6,982 nt of DNA from CAZVVG01 sp964630615 (GCA_964630615.1 CAZVVG010000035.1:1-6982); one strand, 5' to 3'. Counted from the first letter of the stretch, positions 1 to 6,235 are shown. Notes: generated by a model not told the origin, from the letters alone. Numbers and translations are program-made.

Positions 1-1461
1 GGAAAGACTTCTTTTAGGGAAAAAATCCGTCTGAAAAAAATTGAAGAGCAGAAAAAACTCTATCGGACCGAAGCTGAAAGTCAACTAATTTCTCTGGAGG
101 AAGATAAATTCCGGGAACATTACGAATCTTTTTATCAGAAAGCTTTTTTTAACCAATACGCATATTATCAAGCTGGTTTCGGGGAAACCCTTAACGATGT
201 TCGCAGGAAATTTCTGCTTGATCCAGAAGTTAAAATCTATAACGACCGGGGAGATGAAATTCCTAGAAACTATTATTTGCGCTATCAAGAGTCGATTGCC
301 ATTTCTCCAGGAGATCTTCAAAAACCAAACCTGGATTATTATCGAAAAAGCCGTTGGGTGCCAATTCAGGTTAGCCGGGATTTTTCCGAAGATGCAATCC
401 GTCTCCGAGGCCCGGGAGCGTTTGTGACTCTACCCGAAGTCGCGCGGGCGATTAATGACAGCAATATTCTAGAAAATCTGGGTCAGGAGGAATGGATTCT
501 TAGAAAAAATCTTTTCTTGGATGAAGGCGTAACTTTAATTATTGAGGGCCAGGAAGTCAAATGGCTGAAGCTGAAGAGCGAAAAAAACGGATTTGCCTGG
601 ATCAAAGCCCAGGGAGGAAATATTTTTATTAACAATTCCAAGATTACTTCTTGGGACGAGCAAAATTCCGATTATGATTTTGACTGGCAGGATGGAAGGA
701 GCTATCTTCTGCAAAAGACTTCCGGCCGGATGGATATTTTTCAGAGCGAATTGGCTTACCTGGGTTATCCCGGGCTTCCAAATCGAGGCAATCCTTTTGG
801 CGGTCCTTATGGTTTGTCCTGGAAAATAGAGGATAATACTCTTAAGAATCAGCTGGCCACCGGTCGGGTCGAAAAAAACCTGATTCATAATAATTACATT
901 GGAATTTATACCTTTGGAGCTACCGGAATGATTTTTGAAAATAATCTGGTTTATGGAAACGTGGAATATGGCATTGATCCCCATGATGATTCAAACAATC
1001 TCCTTATTCAGGGGAATTTTGTCTACCAGAACGGTAAGCATGGAATTATTCTGTCTAAAAGATGTTTTTCCAATATCCTCCAAGATAATTATTCTAGCGA
1101 TAACCAGCTGCACGGAATTATGTTGGACAAGAATTCGGATTATAATCTAGTGACTAATAATTATTCCACTAACAATGTTAATGGGATTGCCGTCAATGAA
1201 TCTTCGGGCAACCTCATTACCCATAACCGTTTTGAGGAAAATCATTATGGCCTCCGAGTGAATAACTTTTCCCAGAACAACTATTTCAGCTATAATCTAA
1301 TTAGCGGGAATCAGAAAGGACTCTATCTTTACTCTGGTTCCAAGGAAAACTATATTTCCCAAAATGATTTCCAATTTAATACCATCAATATCCACCTTAA
1401 GGATAATTCCAGCAACTTTATTTCTGAAAAGTGGGCCAAAAATAATATTGAAATAAAATGA
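1..1461 (+). CDS. AlgG-type mannuronan C5-epimerase-like beta-helix protein (5' partial)
   Basis: The frame is open from base 1 to a TGA at 1459-1461, so the start lies outside the window; the 486 visible residues are the C-terminal part. A charged, probably helical stretch (residues about 5-45) precedes a parallel beta-helix from about residue 180 to the end, with Asn-rich rungs of 22-24 residues (for example NLLIQGNFVYQN, YNLVTNNYSTNN, NNYFSYNLISGN). Residues 326-329 are DPHD, the signature of AlgG epimerases, and the Arg at 354 lies 26 residues after His328. From memory this equals the spacing of the proposed catalytic His319 and Arg345 in Pseudomonas AlgG. The following KHGIILS, LHGIMLD and GIAVNESSGNL segments also resemble AlgG. 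The family converts mannuronate to guluronate within alginate, outside the cytoplasm. The substrate here is unknown; a beta-helix lyase or a non-catalytic relative is possible. The stop overlaps the next start (ATGA), implying coupled translation. Confidence 0.8.
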   Translation, partial: GKTSFREKIRLKKIEEQKKLYRTEAESQLISLEEDKFREHYESFYQKAFFNQYAYYQAGFGETLNDVRRKFLLDPEVKIYNDRGDEIPRNYYLRYQESIAISPGDLQKPNLDYYRKSRWVPIQVSRDFSEDAIRLRGPGAFVTLPEVARAINDSNILENLGQEEWILRKNLFLDEGVTLIIEGQEVKWLKLKSEKNGFAWIKAQGGNIFINNSKITSWDEQNSDYDFDWQDGRSYLLQKTSGRMDIFQSELAYLGYPGLPNRGNPFGGPYGLSWKIEDNTLKNQLATGRVEKNLIHNNYIGIYTFGATGMIFENNLVYGNVEYGIDPHDDSNNLLIQGNFVYQNGKHGIILSKRCFSNILQDNYSSDNQLHGIMLDKNSDYNLVTNNYSTNNVNGIAVNESSGNLITHNRFEENHYGLRVNNFSQNNYFSYNLISGNQKGLYLYSGSKENYISQNDFQFNTINIHLKDNSSNFISEKWAKNNIEIK

Positions 1462-2589
1462 AAAAAGTTTTTTATTTCTGTCTAATTTTAGTATTTTTTC
1501 TGGGAGCTTTTTTCGTCTGGCAATGGGAAAGAAAGGAGTCCGAAACGGAGTTTCCCAAGGAGGAAAACGAAGAACAGCCCGTTGTCGTTTCAGGGCGAAA
1601 ATATTTTGTTTCCGTTTCCGGAAACGATTCTAATGATGGTCTTTCCGAAAACACAGCCTGGTTCTCTATTCAAAAGGCGGTTGATATGCTGGAACCCGGA
1701 GACGGAGTTTATCTTTCTCCGGGAACTTATTTCCAGGATTTTTCCACTCGGCAGAACNNNNNNNNNNATTGTCATTTGGGGAGACAAAGAAGCCATAACC
1801 AAGGGAACGGGAAAAAAATCACGCATTATTGAAATTAATCATGATTACCAAGTATTGAAGGGCTTTACGGTGGATGGCTTGGATGGGGATAAAAATAACG
1901 AAAAAAATTACCGCGACAAACTCATTTATCTTCAAAGTTTAGTAGCCAAGGATGGAGTGGAAGGGGTGAGGATTCTGGATCTGGAACTTAAGAATGCCGG
2001 GGGAGAATGTCTGAGAATGAAGTATTTTGCCCAGGAAAATGAAGTTGCCCACAATCGGATTACCGGATGCGGTGCTTTTGACTTTATTTTTGATGGAGAA
2101 GGAAAGAACGGGGAAGGAATTTATATTGGTACGGCGCCGGAACAAACCGATGACGGAAAAAACCCGACGGAAGAAGTGGATCAATCTAATCAGAACTGGA
2201 TCCATCATAATTATATTGAAACCCGGGGGAACGAATGCGTGGATATCAAGGAAGGCTCAAGCGGCAATTTGATTGAAAAAAACCAGTGTACCGGCCAGCG
2301 CGACAAGGAATCAGCGGGCCTCGACAGTCGGGGCAGTGGAAATATTTTCCGTTTCAATGAATCATACGGAAATGAAGGAGCCGGTATCCGGCTGGGAGGC
2401 GATAAGAAAAACGATGGAATCAACAATATTGTTATTGAAAATTATCTTCATAATAATCAGGGAGGGGGAATCAAAATTCAACGTTCTCCTCAGGGGTCAA
2501 TTTGTGGCAACCGCCTTGAAGACAATAAAAAAGGCGATTTAGTGGGAGAATACGGCCAAGAAAGTGAAAATCGGAAAAAATGTGATTGA
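1458..2589 (+). CDS. Membrane-anchored DUF1565-like parallel beta-helix protein, interrupted by assembly gap
   Basis: The ATG at 1458 overlaps the stop of the upstream epimerase-like gene. Before the gap 100 residues are readable: an uncleaved-looking signal anchor (residues about 4-22, no lipobox Cys), a Glu/Lys-rich linker, then a DUF1565-type opening (YFVSVSGNDSNDG, TAWFSIQKAVDML, PGDGVYLSPGTYF). After the gap 273 residues continue to a TGA at 2587. They begin IVIWGDKEAITKGTG and proceed through beta-helix rungs with Asn ladders (NWIHHNYIETRGNECVDI, NLIEKNQCTG, NIFRFNESYGNEGAGIRLGG). The frame changes across the ten Ns only because ten is not a multiple of three; both edges fall on codon boundaries, so the gene is probably intact. 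VDIKEG (2239-2256) and GLDSRGSGN look conserved and could line an active groove, but this is inference. The role is probably binding or cleaving a surface polysaccharide together with its neighbour; no specific activity can be assigned. Confidence 0.82.
1758..1767. other. Assembly gap (10 N) inside the second beta-helix gene
   Basis: Ten Ns lie between STRQN and IVIWGDKE of one protein. The last codon before the gap ends at 1757 and the first after it starts at 1768, so an intact gene needs a missing length divisible by three. Ten is therefore a placeholder. In related DUF1565 proteins, as I recall them, the strand after GTYFxD is followed by a short Gly/Pro turn (roughly five to eight residues) before the next I-x-I-x-G strand, so about 15-24 bases are probably missing. 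Confidence 0.95.
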
Positions 2590-2608
2590 AAAACCAGTCC
2601 ATTGTTCC

Positions 2609-2637
2609 TTGTTTTCTATCTAAAAATTTGCTATACT
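2609..2637 (+). promoter_or_regulatory. Promoter of the CBS-domain gene
   Basis: TTGTTT (2609-2614), a 17-bp spacer, then TATACT (2632-2637), preceded by TG at 2629-2630 to give an extended -10 (TGCTATACT). The predicted start of transcription near 2644 leaves a leader of about 30 nt. It sits in the 85-bp gap after the beta-helix genes, so the CBS gene looks separately transcribed. No terminator hairpin is visible between 2590 and this promoter. Confidence 0.65.
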
Positions 2638-2674
2638 AAATCCAGTTATTAATTACTAAGTAAAAAATAAAAAT

Positions 2675-3109
2675 ATGAAAGTTTCAGACATTATGACCAG
2701 AGAGGTTATCACGGTCAAAAAAGATACGAGCCTAACAGAAGCCGCCCGGCTTTTGGCTAAGTATCGCTTGCACGGAATGCCGGTTGTAGATGAAACCGAT
2801 AAGGTAATAGGAATCGTAACGGAGAATGATTTCTTTACCAAGGATAATATTTATCTACCCACCTTCCTGGAATTTATCAGCAAAATCCCAACCGAAACAG
2901 TCAAAGGGGCCAACACGGCTTATATCGAGCAAACCTCAACCGTAGGAGATATTATGACTGAAGATTGCTTGACAGTGAAGCCCGATCTGACCATAGAAAA
3001 ACTAATCGTTTTAATTAAGAATAAAAATCTTAACACCTTTCCGGTAATTGATGACCGGAATGTTTTAGTCGGAATTGTAACTATTATGGATGTCATTGAA
3101 TTGCTCTAA
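2675..3109 (+). CDS. Two-CBS-domain protein
   Basis: The 144-residue protein consists only of a CBS (Bateman) pair. CBS1 spans residues about 4-58 (VSDIMTREVITV, LHGMPVVDE, GIVTENDFF) and CBS2 about 90-144 (VGDIMTEDCLTV, LNTFPVIDD, GIVTIMDVI). Both domains keep the GxxTxxD motif that contacts the ribose/phosphate of adenosine nucleotides (Gly46-Thr49-Asp52 and Gly133-Thr136-Asp139), so binding of AMP, ATP or a related ligand is likely. A linker of about 30 residues (YLPTFLEFISKI...) separates the domains, longer than in the tightest CBS pairs. With no catalytic domain attached it would act as a free-standing energy or nucleotide sensor controlling an unidentified partner. The start is ATG at 2675 with an A-rich leader and no Shine-Dalgarno sequence. 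It is a single-gene unit, with its own promoter upstream and a hairpin terminator downstream. Confidence 0.93.
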   Translation: MKVSDIMTREVITVKKDTSLTEAARLLAKYRLHGMPVVDETDKVIGIVTENDFFTKDNIYLPTFLEFISKIPTETVKGANTAYIEQTSTVGDIMTEDCLTVKPDLTIEKLIVLIKNKNLNTFPVIDDRNVLVGIVTIMDVIELL

Positions 3110-3137
3110 ATTAGAAAACTGAATTTAAAGAACTAGC

Positions 3138-3165
3138 AAAACACTCAAGGATCTGAGTGTTTTTT
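3138..3165 (+). terminator. Rho-independent terminator after the CBS gene
   Basis: ACACTCA (3141-3147) and TGAGTGT (3154-3160) form a 7-bp stem with a 6-nt loop. The stem is preceded by AAA and followed directly by TTTTT (3161-3165). It lies 29 bp after the CBS stop codon and ends one base before the promoter of the next gene. Confidence 0.85.
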
Positions 3166-3166
3166 G

Positions 3167-3194
3167 TTGCCAAAAAACCGAAAAGTGATAAAAT
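3167..3194 (+). promoter_or_regulatory. Promoter of the slipin gene
   Basis: TTGCCA (3167-3172), a 16-bp spacer and TAAAAT (3189-3194), with TG at 3186-3187 giving an extended -10 (TGATAAAAT). Each hexamer differs from consensus at one base. The predicted transcription start near 3201 leaves a leader of just over 20 nt before the ATG at 3223. The promoter abuts the preceding terminator, so the slipin starts a new transcription unit. Confidence 0.6.
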
Positions 3195-3222
3195 AGAAGT
3201 AATAATAATTAATTTTAAAAAT

Positions 3223-3975
3223 ATGTCACTCCTAACCAGTTTTCTGATTTTTTTGGCTTTTTTTATTTTACTGATTTCCATAAAGCAAATTAACCAGTAT
3301 CAAAGAGGGGTAAAATTTACCCTGGGGAAATATACCGGAATAATGGATCCGGGGTGGAGAATTGTAATTCCCATCTTCCAAAGCTACCAAAAAATAGATA
3401 TGCGAATTAAGGCAGTGGATGTTCCGGATCAGGAAGCTATTACCAAGGATAATATCTCGGTAACCGTTAACGCGGTTATTTACTATAAAGTCAAAAGCGC
3501 CGAAAAAGCGATCATTGAGGTGGAGAATTTTTATTACGCTGTTTCCCAGCTGGCGCAGACGACAATGAGAAATGTGGTGGGGGAAGTTAACTTAGACGAG
3601 CTGCTTTCCAACCGGGACGCCATCGCTGAAAAGATTCGTTCCATCGTAGATAAGGCGACGGATGTCTGGGGAATTGAAGTTCATTCCGTGGAACTTAAGG
3701 ATGTAACTCTGCCGGAAGAAATGAAAAGGGTGATTGGCAAGCAAGCCGAAGCCGAAAGAGAAAAAAGAGCGGTTATTATCAAAGCCGAAGGAGAAGTGGT
3801 GGCTTCAGAAAATTTAGCTCGGGCCGCCAATACACTTTCAGCCGCTACTGGAGCCCTACACTTGAGGACTTTGAGCACCATCAATGATTTGAGCTCCGAT
3901 GATTCCAACACGGTTATTTTTGCCCTTCCCATTGAGGTTCTTAGAGCTTTTGAAGGTTTTCGGAAGGATAAATAA
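3223..3975 (+). CDS. Slipin / stomatin-like SPFH (band 7) membrane protein
   Basis: This 250-residue protein has one N-terminal membrane helix (residues about 3-20) followed by a complete SPFH domain. The segments are typical of bacterial and archaeal slipins: INQYQRGVKFTLGKYTG, DPGWRIVIPIFQSYQKIDMR, VDVPDQEAITKDNISV, AVSQLAQTTMRNVVGEV, a WGIEV strand and LPEEMKRVIGKQAEAEREKR, leading into a coiled coil, then the C-terminal VIFALPIEVLRAF oligomerisation motif. Slipins form membrane-bound ring or cage oligomers linked to membrane microdomains and proteolytic quality control. The usual genomic partner, an NfeD-type protein, is not adjacent here. The ATG at 3223 was chosen because it begins just before the membrane helix and follows an A-rich leader; an in-frame GTG at 3157 lies inside the upstream terminator. 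There is no terminator before the SDR gene 51 bp downstream, so the two may be co-transcribed. Confidence 0.94.
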   Translation: MSLLTSFLIFLAFFILLISIKQINQYQRGVKFTLGKYTGIMDPGWRIVIPIFQSYQKIDMRIKAVDVPDQEAITKDNISVTVNAVIYYKVKSAEKAIIEVENFYYAVSQLAQTTMRNVVGEVNLDELLSNRDAIAEKIRSIVDKATDVWGIEVHSVELKDVTLPEEMKRVIGKQAEAEREKRAVIIKAEGEVVASENLARAANTLSAATGALHLRTLSTINDLSSDDSNTVIFALPIEVLRAFEGFRKDK

Positions 3976-4026
3976 TATTCTAGTTTGGCTAGTGTAAATA
4001 AACTTTTTAATAATTTATTATAAAAA

Positions 4027-4758
4027 ATGGAAAAAAGAAAAACTGCCGTCGTAACCGGAGCCGGAAGCGGAATTGGAAAAGGAATTGCGCTGGCTTTAGC
4101 CAAAGAAGGGTATAATGTTGTGGTGGCTGATATTAGTGAGGAGAATGGAAAAAAAGTTGCCGATGAATTATCTAAACTGGGAATTAAGACCCTGGCCGTA
4201 AAATGCGATGTTTCCAATTCTGACCAAGTATCTGCGCTTTTCCATGAGGCGGCCAAAGAATTTGGTCAAATTGAAGTTTTGGTGAACAATGCCGGAATTT
4301 ATCCTTTTGTTTCCTTTGAAAAGATGCAAGAGTCGGATTGGGACAAAGTGATGAATATAAACCTAAAAAGCATTTTTTTGTGTTCTAAGGAAGCTTCCCG
4401 CTTAATGCCGGAAGGCGGCCGAATTATCAACATTTCTTCCATTGCCTCGGTGGTTGGCTTTTCTGGCCTGGTTCATTACTGTGCCTCTAAGGGGGGTGTT
4501 AATGCAATGGTCCGGGCGCTGGCCCTAGAAATGGCTCCCAAGAAAATTACCGTCAACGCAGTCGCGCCAGGCGCGATTCAAACCCCAGGAGCCCAAGCCA
4601 GCGAAGAAAGTCAAAAACAGACAATTGTGGCCATTCCTCTGGCGCGCATGGGGCAACCGGAAGACATTGCCAACGCGGTGGTTTTTCTGGCCTTGGAAAA
4701 GTCGGATTATATCACCGGTCAAGTGCTGATTGTTGATGGCGGCTGGACCTTAAGGTAA
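4027..4758 (+). CDS. Short-chain dehydrogenase/reductase (classical SDR, FabG-like)
   Basis: This 243-residue protein is a complete classical SDR. The dinucleotide-binding motif TGAGSGIG is at residues 10-17, CDV at 60-62 and NNAG at 87-90. The catalytic tetrad is Asn112, Ser138, Tyr151 and Lys155 (YCASK), followed by VNAVAPGAIQTPG and a C-terminal ITGQVLIVDGGW. Asp35 at the end of the second strand (VVVAD) normally selects NAD(H) over NADP(H), which argues against a typical NADPH-dependent FabG; a sugar or polyol dehydrogenase, or another NAD-linked oxidoreductase, fits equally well. No fatty-acid genes are nearby, so the substrate is not assigned. The protein is cytosolic and probably tetrameric by family. 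The start is ATG at 4027 after an A/T-rich leader without a Shine-Dalgarno sequence. It is likely transcribed with the slipin or from a weak promoter in the 51-bp gap (AGTGTAAATA near 3991-4000). Confidence 0.92.
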   Translation: MEKRKTAVVTGAGSGIGKGIALALAKEGYNVVVADISEENGKKVADELSKLGIKTLAVKCDVSNSDQVSALFHEAAKEFGQIEVLVNNAGIYPFVSFEKMQESDWDKVMNINLKSIFLCSKEASRLMPEGGRIINISSIASVVGFSGLVHYCASKGGVNAMVRALALEMAPKKITVNAVAPGAIQTPGAQASEESQKQTIVAIPLARMGQPEDIANAVVFLALEKSDYITGQVLIVDGGWTLR

Positions 4759-4787
4759 AACCAAAAAACTCTCTCATAAATAAAAAA

Positions 4788-4816
4788 ATAAAACACCTGT
4801 GAATCAGGTGTTTTAT
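4788..4816. terminator. Bidirectional terminator between convergent SDR and DUF378 genes
   Basis: A perfect 12-bp stem, ATAAAACACCTG (4788-4799) and CAGGTGTTTTAT (4805-4816), encloses a 5-nt loop. Plus-strand transcripts meet a T-rich run after CAGGTG (TTTTATTTTAT), and minus-strand transcripts meet TTTTATTTTTTTA. It can therefore end both the SDR transcript and the convergent DUF378 transcript. Confidence 0.88.
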
Positions 4817-4861
4817 TTTATCAAAAAGTAATTTATTTAAATTTTAACTTAACCAAAAAAC

Positions 4862-4877
4862 ATCTTTAAAAAAAGAT
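4862..4877 (-). terminator. Weak A/T hairpin downstream of DUF378
   Basis: On the minus strand ATCTTT and AAAGAT can pair around a short T loop, followed by GTTTTTT. The stem has one G-C pair only, so it is at best a minor terminator ahead of the strong hairpin at 4788-4816. The rest of the 149-bp convergent gap is A/T-rich sequence with no further recognisable feature. Confidence 0.3.
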
Positions 4878-4907
4878 TCTAAAAAATAAGAAAATTTAGC
4901 TTATAAC

Positions 4908-5117
4908 CTAACTGGATTCTTCTTTCATTAACTTAATGGACAAAAGGTATATAGCCGCGAGTCCAACGAGGACATAAACAATTCTAGAAAGAGCTGTCAT
5001 ATCTCCAAAGATAGTGGCTACCAGGTCAAAATTAAAAGCTCCAACTAGTCCCCAGTTAAGACCGCCCACGATCAGCAGGACAAAAGCTATCCAATCCCAG
5101 AGGTTGAATTTTCTCAT
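4908..5117 (-). CDS. DUF378 family small membrane protein
   Basis: The 69-residue protein has the full DUF378 (YuzA-like) pattern: a WDWIAFVLLIVGGLNWGL first membrane helix (residues about 7-27), the conserved FNFDLVATIFGD loop, SRIVYVLVGLAAIYLL as the second helix (about 44-60), and a short charged tail. The length matches the family. It is a small two-helix inner-membrane protein of unknown function. It is the only gene here with a canonical Shine-Dalgarno sequence: on the minus strand GGGAGGTG precedes the ATG by five A residues. It is divergent from the DUF4349 gene across a 132-bp gap and convergent with the SDR gene, so it forms its own unit. Confidence 0.93.
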   Translation of the reverse strand: MRKFNLWDWIAFVLLIVGGLNWGLVGAFNFDLVATIFGDMTALSRIVYVLVGLAAIYLLSIKLMKEESS

Positions 5118-5122
5118 TTTTT

Positions 5123-5130
5123 CACCTCCC
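5123..5130 (-). promoter_or_regulatory. Strong Shine-Dalgarno of DUF378
   Basis: Reading the minus strand, GGGAGGTG lies five bases before the start codon at 5117. GGAGGTG matches seven bases of the usual 16S anti-Shine-Dalgarno. It fixes the DUF378 start and contrasts with the A-rich leaders of the other genes in the window. Confidence 0.9.
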
Positions 5131-5134
5131 TTCT

Positions 5135-5151
5135 TTACCCCTTTAGGGTAA
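5135..5151 (-). promoter_or_regulatory. Inverted repeat in the DUF378 leader
   Basis: On the minus strand TTACCC and GGGTAA form 6-bp arms around a 5-nt loop, ending four bases before the Shine-Dalgarno. It could be a small leader hairpin or an operator. Its placement relative to the transcription start is uncertain because the minus-strand promoter is not clear (candidate -10 elements TAAAAT at 5156-5151 or TAAGCT at 5162-5157). Confidence 0.35.
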
Positions 5152-5162
5152 TTTTAGCTTAG

Positions 5163-5215
5163 CACTAAATTACCGAAAAAACAAGAAAAAGGTTCTGTTT
5201 TTTTCCAATTTAGTG
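5163..5215. repeat. 9-bp inverted repeat CACTAAATT / AATTTAGTG between divergent genes
   Basis: CACTAAATT (5163-5171) and AATTTAGTG (5207-5215) are exact reverse complements separated by 35 bp. On each strand AATTTAGTG therefore points toward the gene it precedes: the plus copy sits directly against the TATAAT of the DUF4349 promoter, and the minus copy directly before CTAAGCTAAAAT ahead of DUF378. It may be a shared regulator site or part of similar promoter cores. Confidence 0.6.
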
Positions 5216-5221
5216 TATAAT
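5193..5221 (+). promoter_or_regulatory. Promoter of the DUF4349 gene
   Basis: A perfect TATAAT (5216-5221) directly follows AGTG. The -35 region at 17-bp spacing (TTCTGT, 5193-5198) is poor. Transcription would start near 5228, leaving a leader of about 22 nt before the ATG at 5250. Reliance on the -10 suggests an extended -10-type or activator-assisted promoter. Confidence 0.55.
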
Positions 5222-5249
5222 AAAAGCGTCTAAAAAATTAGAAAAAAAT

Positions 5250-6206
5250 ATGAAAAAGAAAATTATTCTGGGAGTCGTAATTGGATTAGTTTTTCTCGGG
5301 GCGGTTTTTACGGTTTTGTCAGAGATGAGTCAATATTCTCTTGGGGGAAAAGAATCAAACAAACTTTCCTATTCAGTAAGCGAGTCTCCCAATTTCGCCT
5401 TGGACTCTTCGGGCCGAACCGAAAAAATTACCAATCTTCAAGGGAGCTCTTTACCAGAAAGTTCCATTTCTCCAGAACCGGATTCGAGTCCTGTGTTAGC
5501 AGATAAAAAAATCATCAAAAACGGAAGTTTGGGGCTTAAGGTTTCCAGCGTGGATCAAGCGGCGGAAGATGTTGCTAATGTGGCTAAAAAGAATAACGGA
5601 GAGGTTTTTTCTTCCAATTTAAGGCAGAGTTCCACCAAGCTTAAGTCCGGAACGGTAACGGTTAAAGTTCCGGTGGAAAAATTTGAAAATACTCTTTCGG
5701 AAATCAAGAAAATTGCCGTTTTGGTGCTTAATGAATCCACTTCTGGCAATGATATCTCCGAGCAATACGTGGACCTCCAAGCACGCCTGAAAAACAAGAA
5801 AGCCGAAGAGGAATCTTTCATGAAAATTTTGGGATCCGCCCAGAAAATTGACGACATTTTGGCGGTTACTAGGGAGCTTTCTCGGACCCGGGGTGAAATT
5901 GAAAGCCTGGAAGGAAGGATTCGGTGGCTGGATTCCCAAACAGATATGTCAACGATAACTGTCAATTTAGCGGAAGATCAGGAAATCACTTTCACCGACT
6001 CTTGGCGGCCTTTCCAGGTTATGAAAGATACGGTCAACGGATTGCTGAAAGATTTTCAGAAATTCATTAACTTCCTTATTGTTTTGATAATCAGAGTTGT
6101 TCCCATTTTTGCCTTGTACGGAATAATCGCTTTTCTTGTTTATAAGCTGGGCCGGAAAATTTACGCTAAGTTTAGAGCCAAAAAGGAAGATAACTCTCTA
6201 GAATAA
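5250..6206 (+). CDS. DUF4349 domain membrane protein
   Basis: This 318-residue protein has an N-terminal membrane anchor (residues about 5-23), a Ser/Pro-rich low-complexity linker (about 30-83) and then a DUF4349 domain. The domain starts at KKIIKNGSLGLKVSSVDQA (residue about 86) and continues with GTVTVKVPVEKFENTL and the conserved ISEQYVDLQARLKNKK. A charged coiled-coil region (about 171-235, including RELSRTRGEIESLEGRI) and STITVNLAE follow. A C-terminal membrane helix pair or long helix (about 272-300) ends in a basic tail (KLGRKIYAKFRAKK). This order and length are standard for the family, whose function is unknown; the bulk should lie outside the cytoplasmic membrane. There is no lipobox Cys. 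The start is ATG at 5250 without a Shine-Dalgarno sequence. No terminator separates it from the next gene 29 bp downstream, so it probably heads a three-gene operon. Confidence 0.92.
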   Translation: MKKKIILGVVIGLVFLGAVFTVLSEMSQYSLGGKESNKLSYSVSESPNFALDSSGRTEKITNLQGSSLPESSISPEPDSSPVLADKKIIKNGSLGLKVSSVDQAAEDVANVAKKNNGEVFSSNLRQSSTKLKSGTVTVKVPVEKFENTLSEIKKIAVLVLNESTSGNDISEQYVDLQARLKNKKAEEESFMKILGSAQKIDDILAVTRELSRTRGEIESLEGRIRWLDSQTDMSTITVNLAEDQEITFTDSWRPFQVMKDTVNGLLKDFQKFINFLIVLIIRVVPIFALYGIIAFLVYKLGRKIYAKFRAKKEDNSLE

Positions 6207-6235
6207 TTTTAAAAAATAATTAAATAAATAAAAAA

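Noticed and set aside
277..279. TTG as start of the epimerase-like gene
   Set aside because: The frame is open back to base 1 with plausible protein sequence, so the gene begins upstream of the window.
535..984. 149-residue minus-strand open frame
   Set aside because: Entirely antisense to the epimerase-like beta-helix gene, with no family resemblance.
860..1460. Tandem repeat or CRISPR-like array suggested by recurring Asn-rich AAT-type codons
   Set aside because: The periodicity of 22-24 codons is at protein level (beta-helix rungs); the DNA units are divergent and fully coding.
1582..1767. Separate gene starting at 1582 and running through the gap
   Set aside because: Its translation before the gap is out of frame with the DUF1565 opening. 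Only the part after the gap is real, as the continuation of the gene starting at 1458.
1459..2589. TGA read as glycine (Gracilibacteria/SR1 code)
   Set aside because: TGA at 1459 coincides with an ATGA overlap and TGA at 2587 ends a complete domain. No in-frame TGA occurs inside any supported gene.
3157..3222. GTG at 3157 as slipin start
   Set aside because: It lies within the terminator stem and upstream of the predicted promoter and transcription start. The ATG at 3223 gives the normal slipin N-terminus.
3681..4256. 191-residue open frame on the minus strand
   Set aside because: It runs antisense across the ends of two well-supported genes (slipin and SDR). Its Ser/Leu/Ala-rich translation is typical of a reverse-frame shadow, and no start signal is seen.
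5555..5965. 136-residue minus-strand open frame (and another at 5619-5939)
   Set aside because: Both lie antisense within the DUF4349 domain, whose own translation is clearly real.
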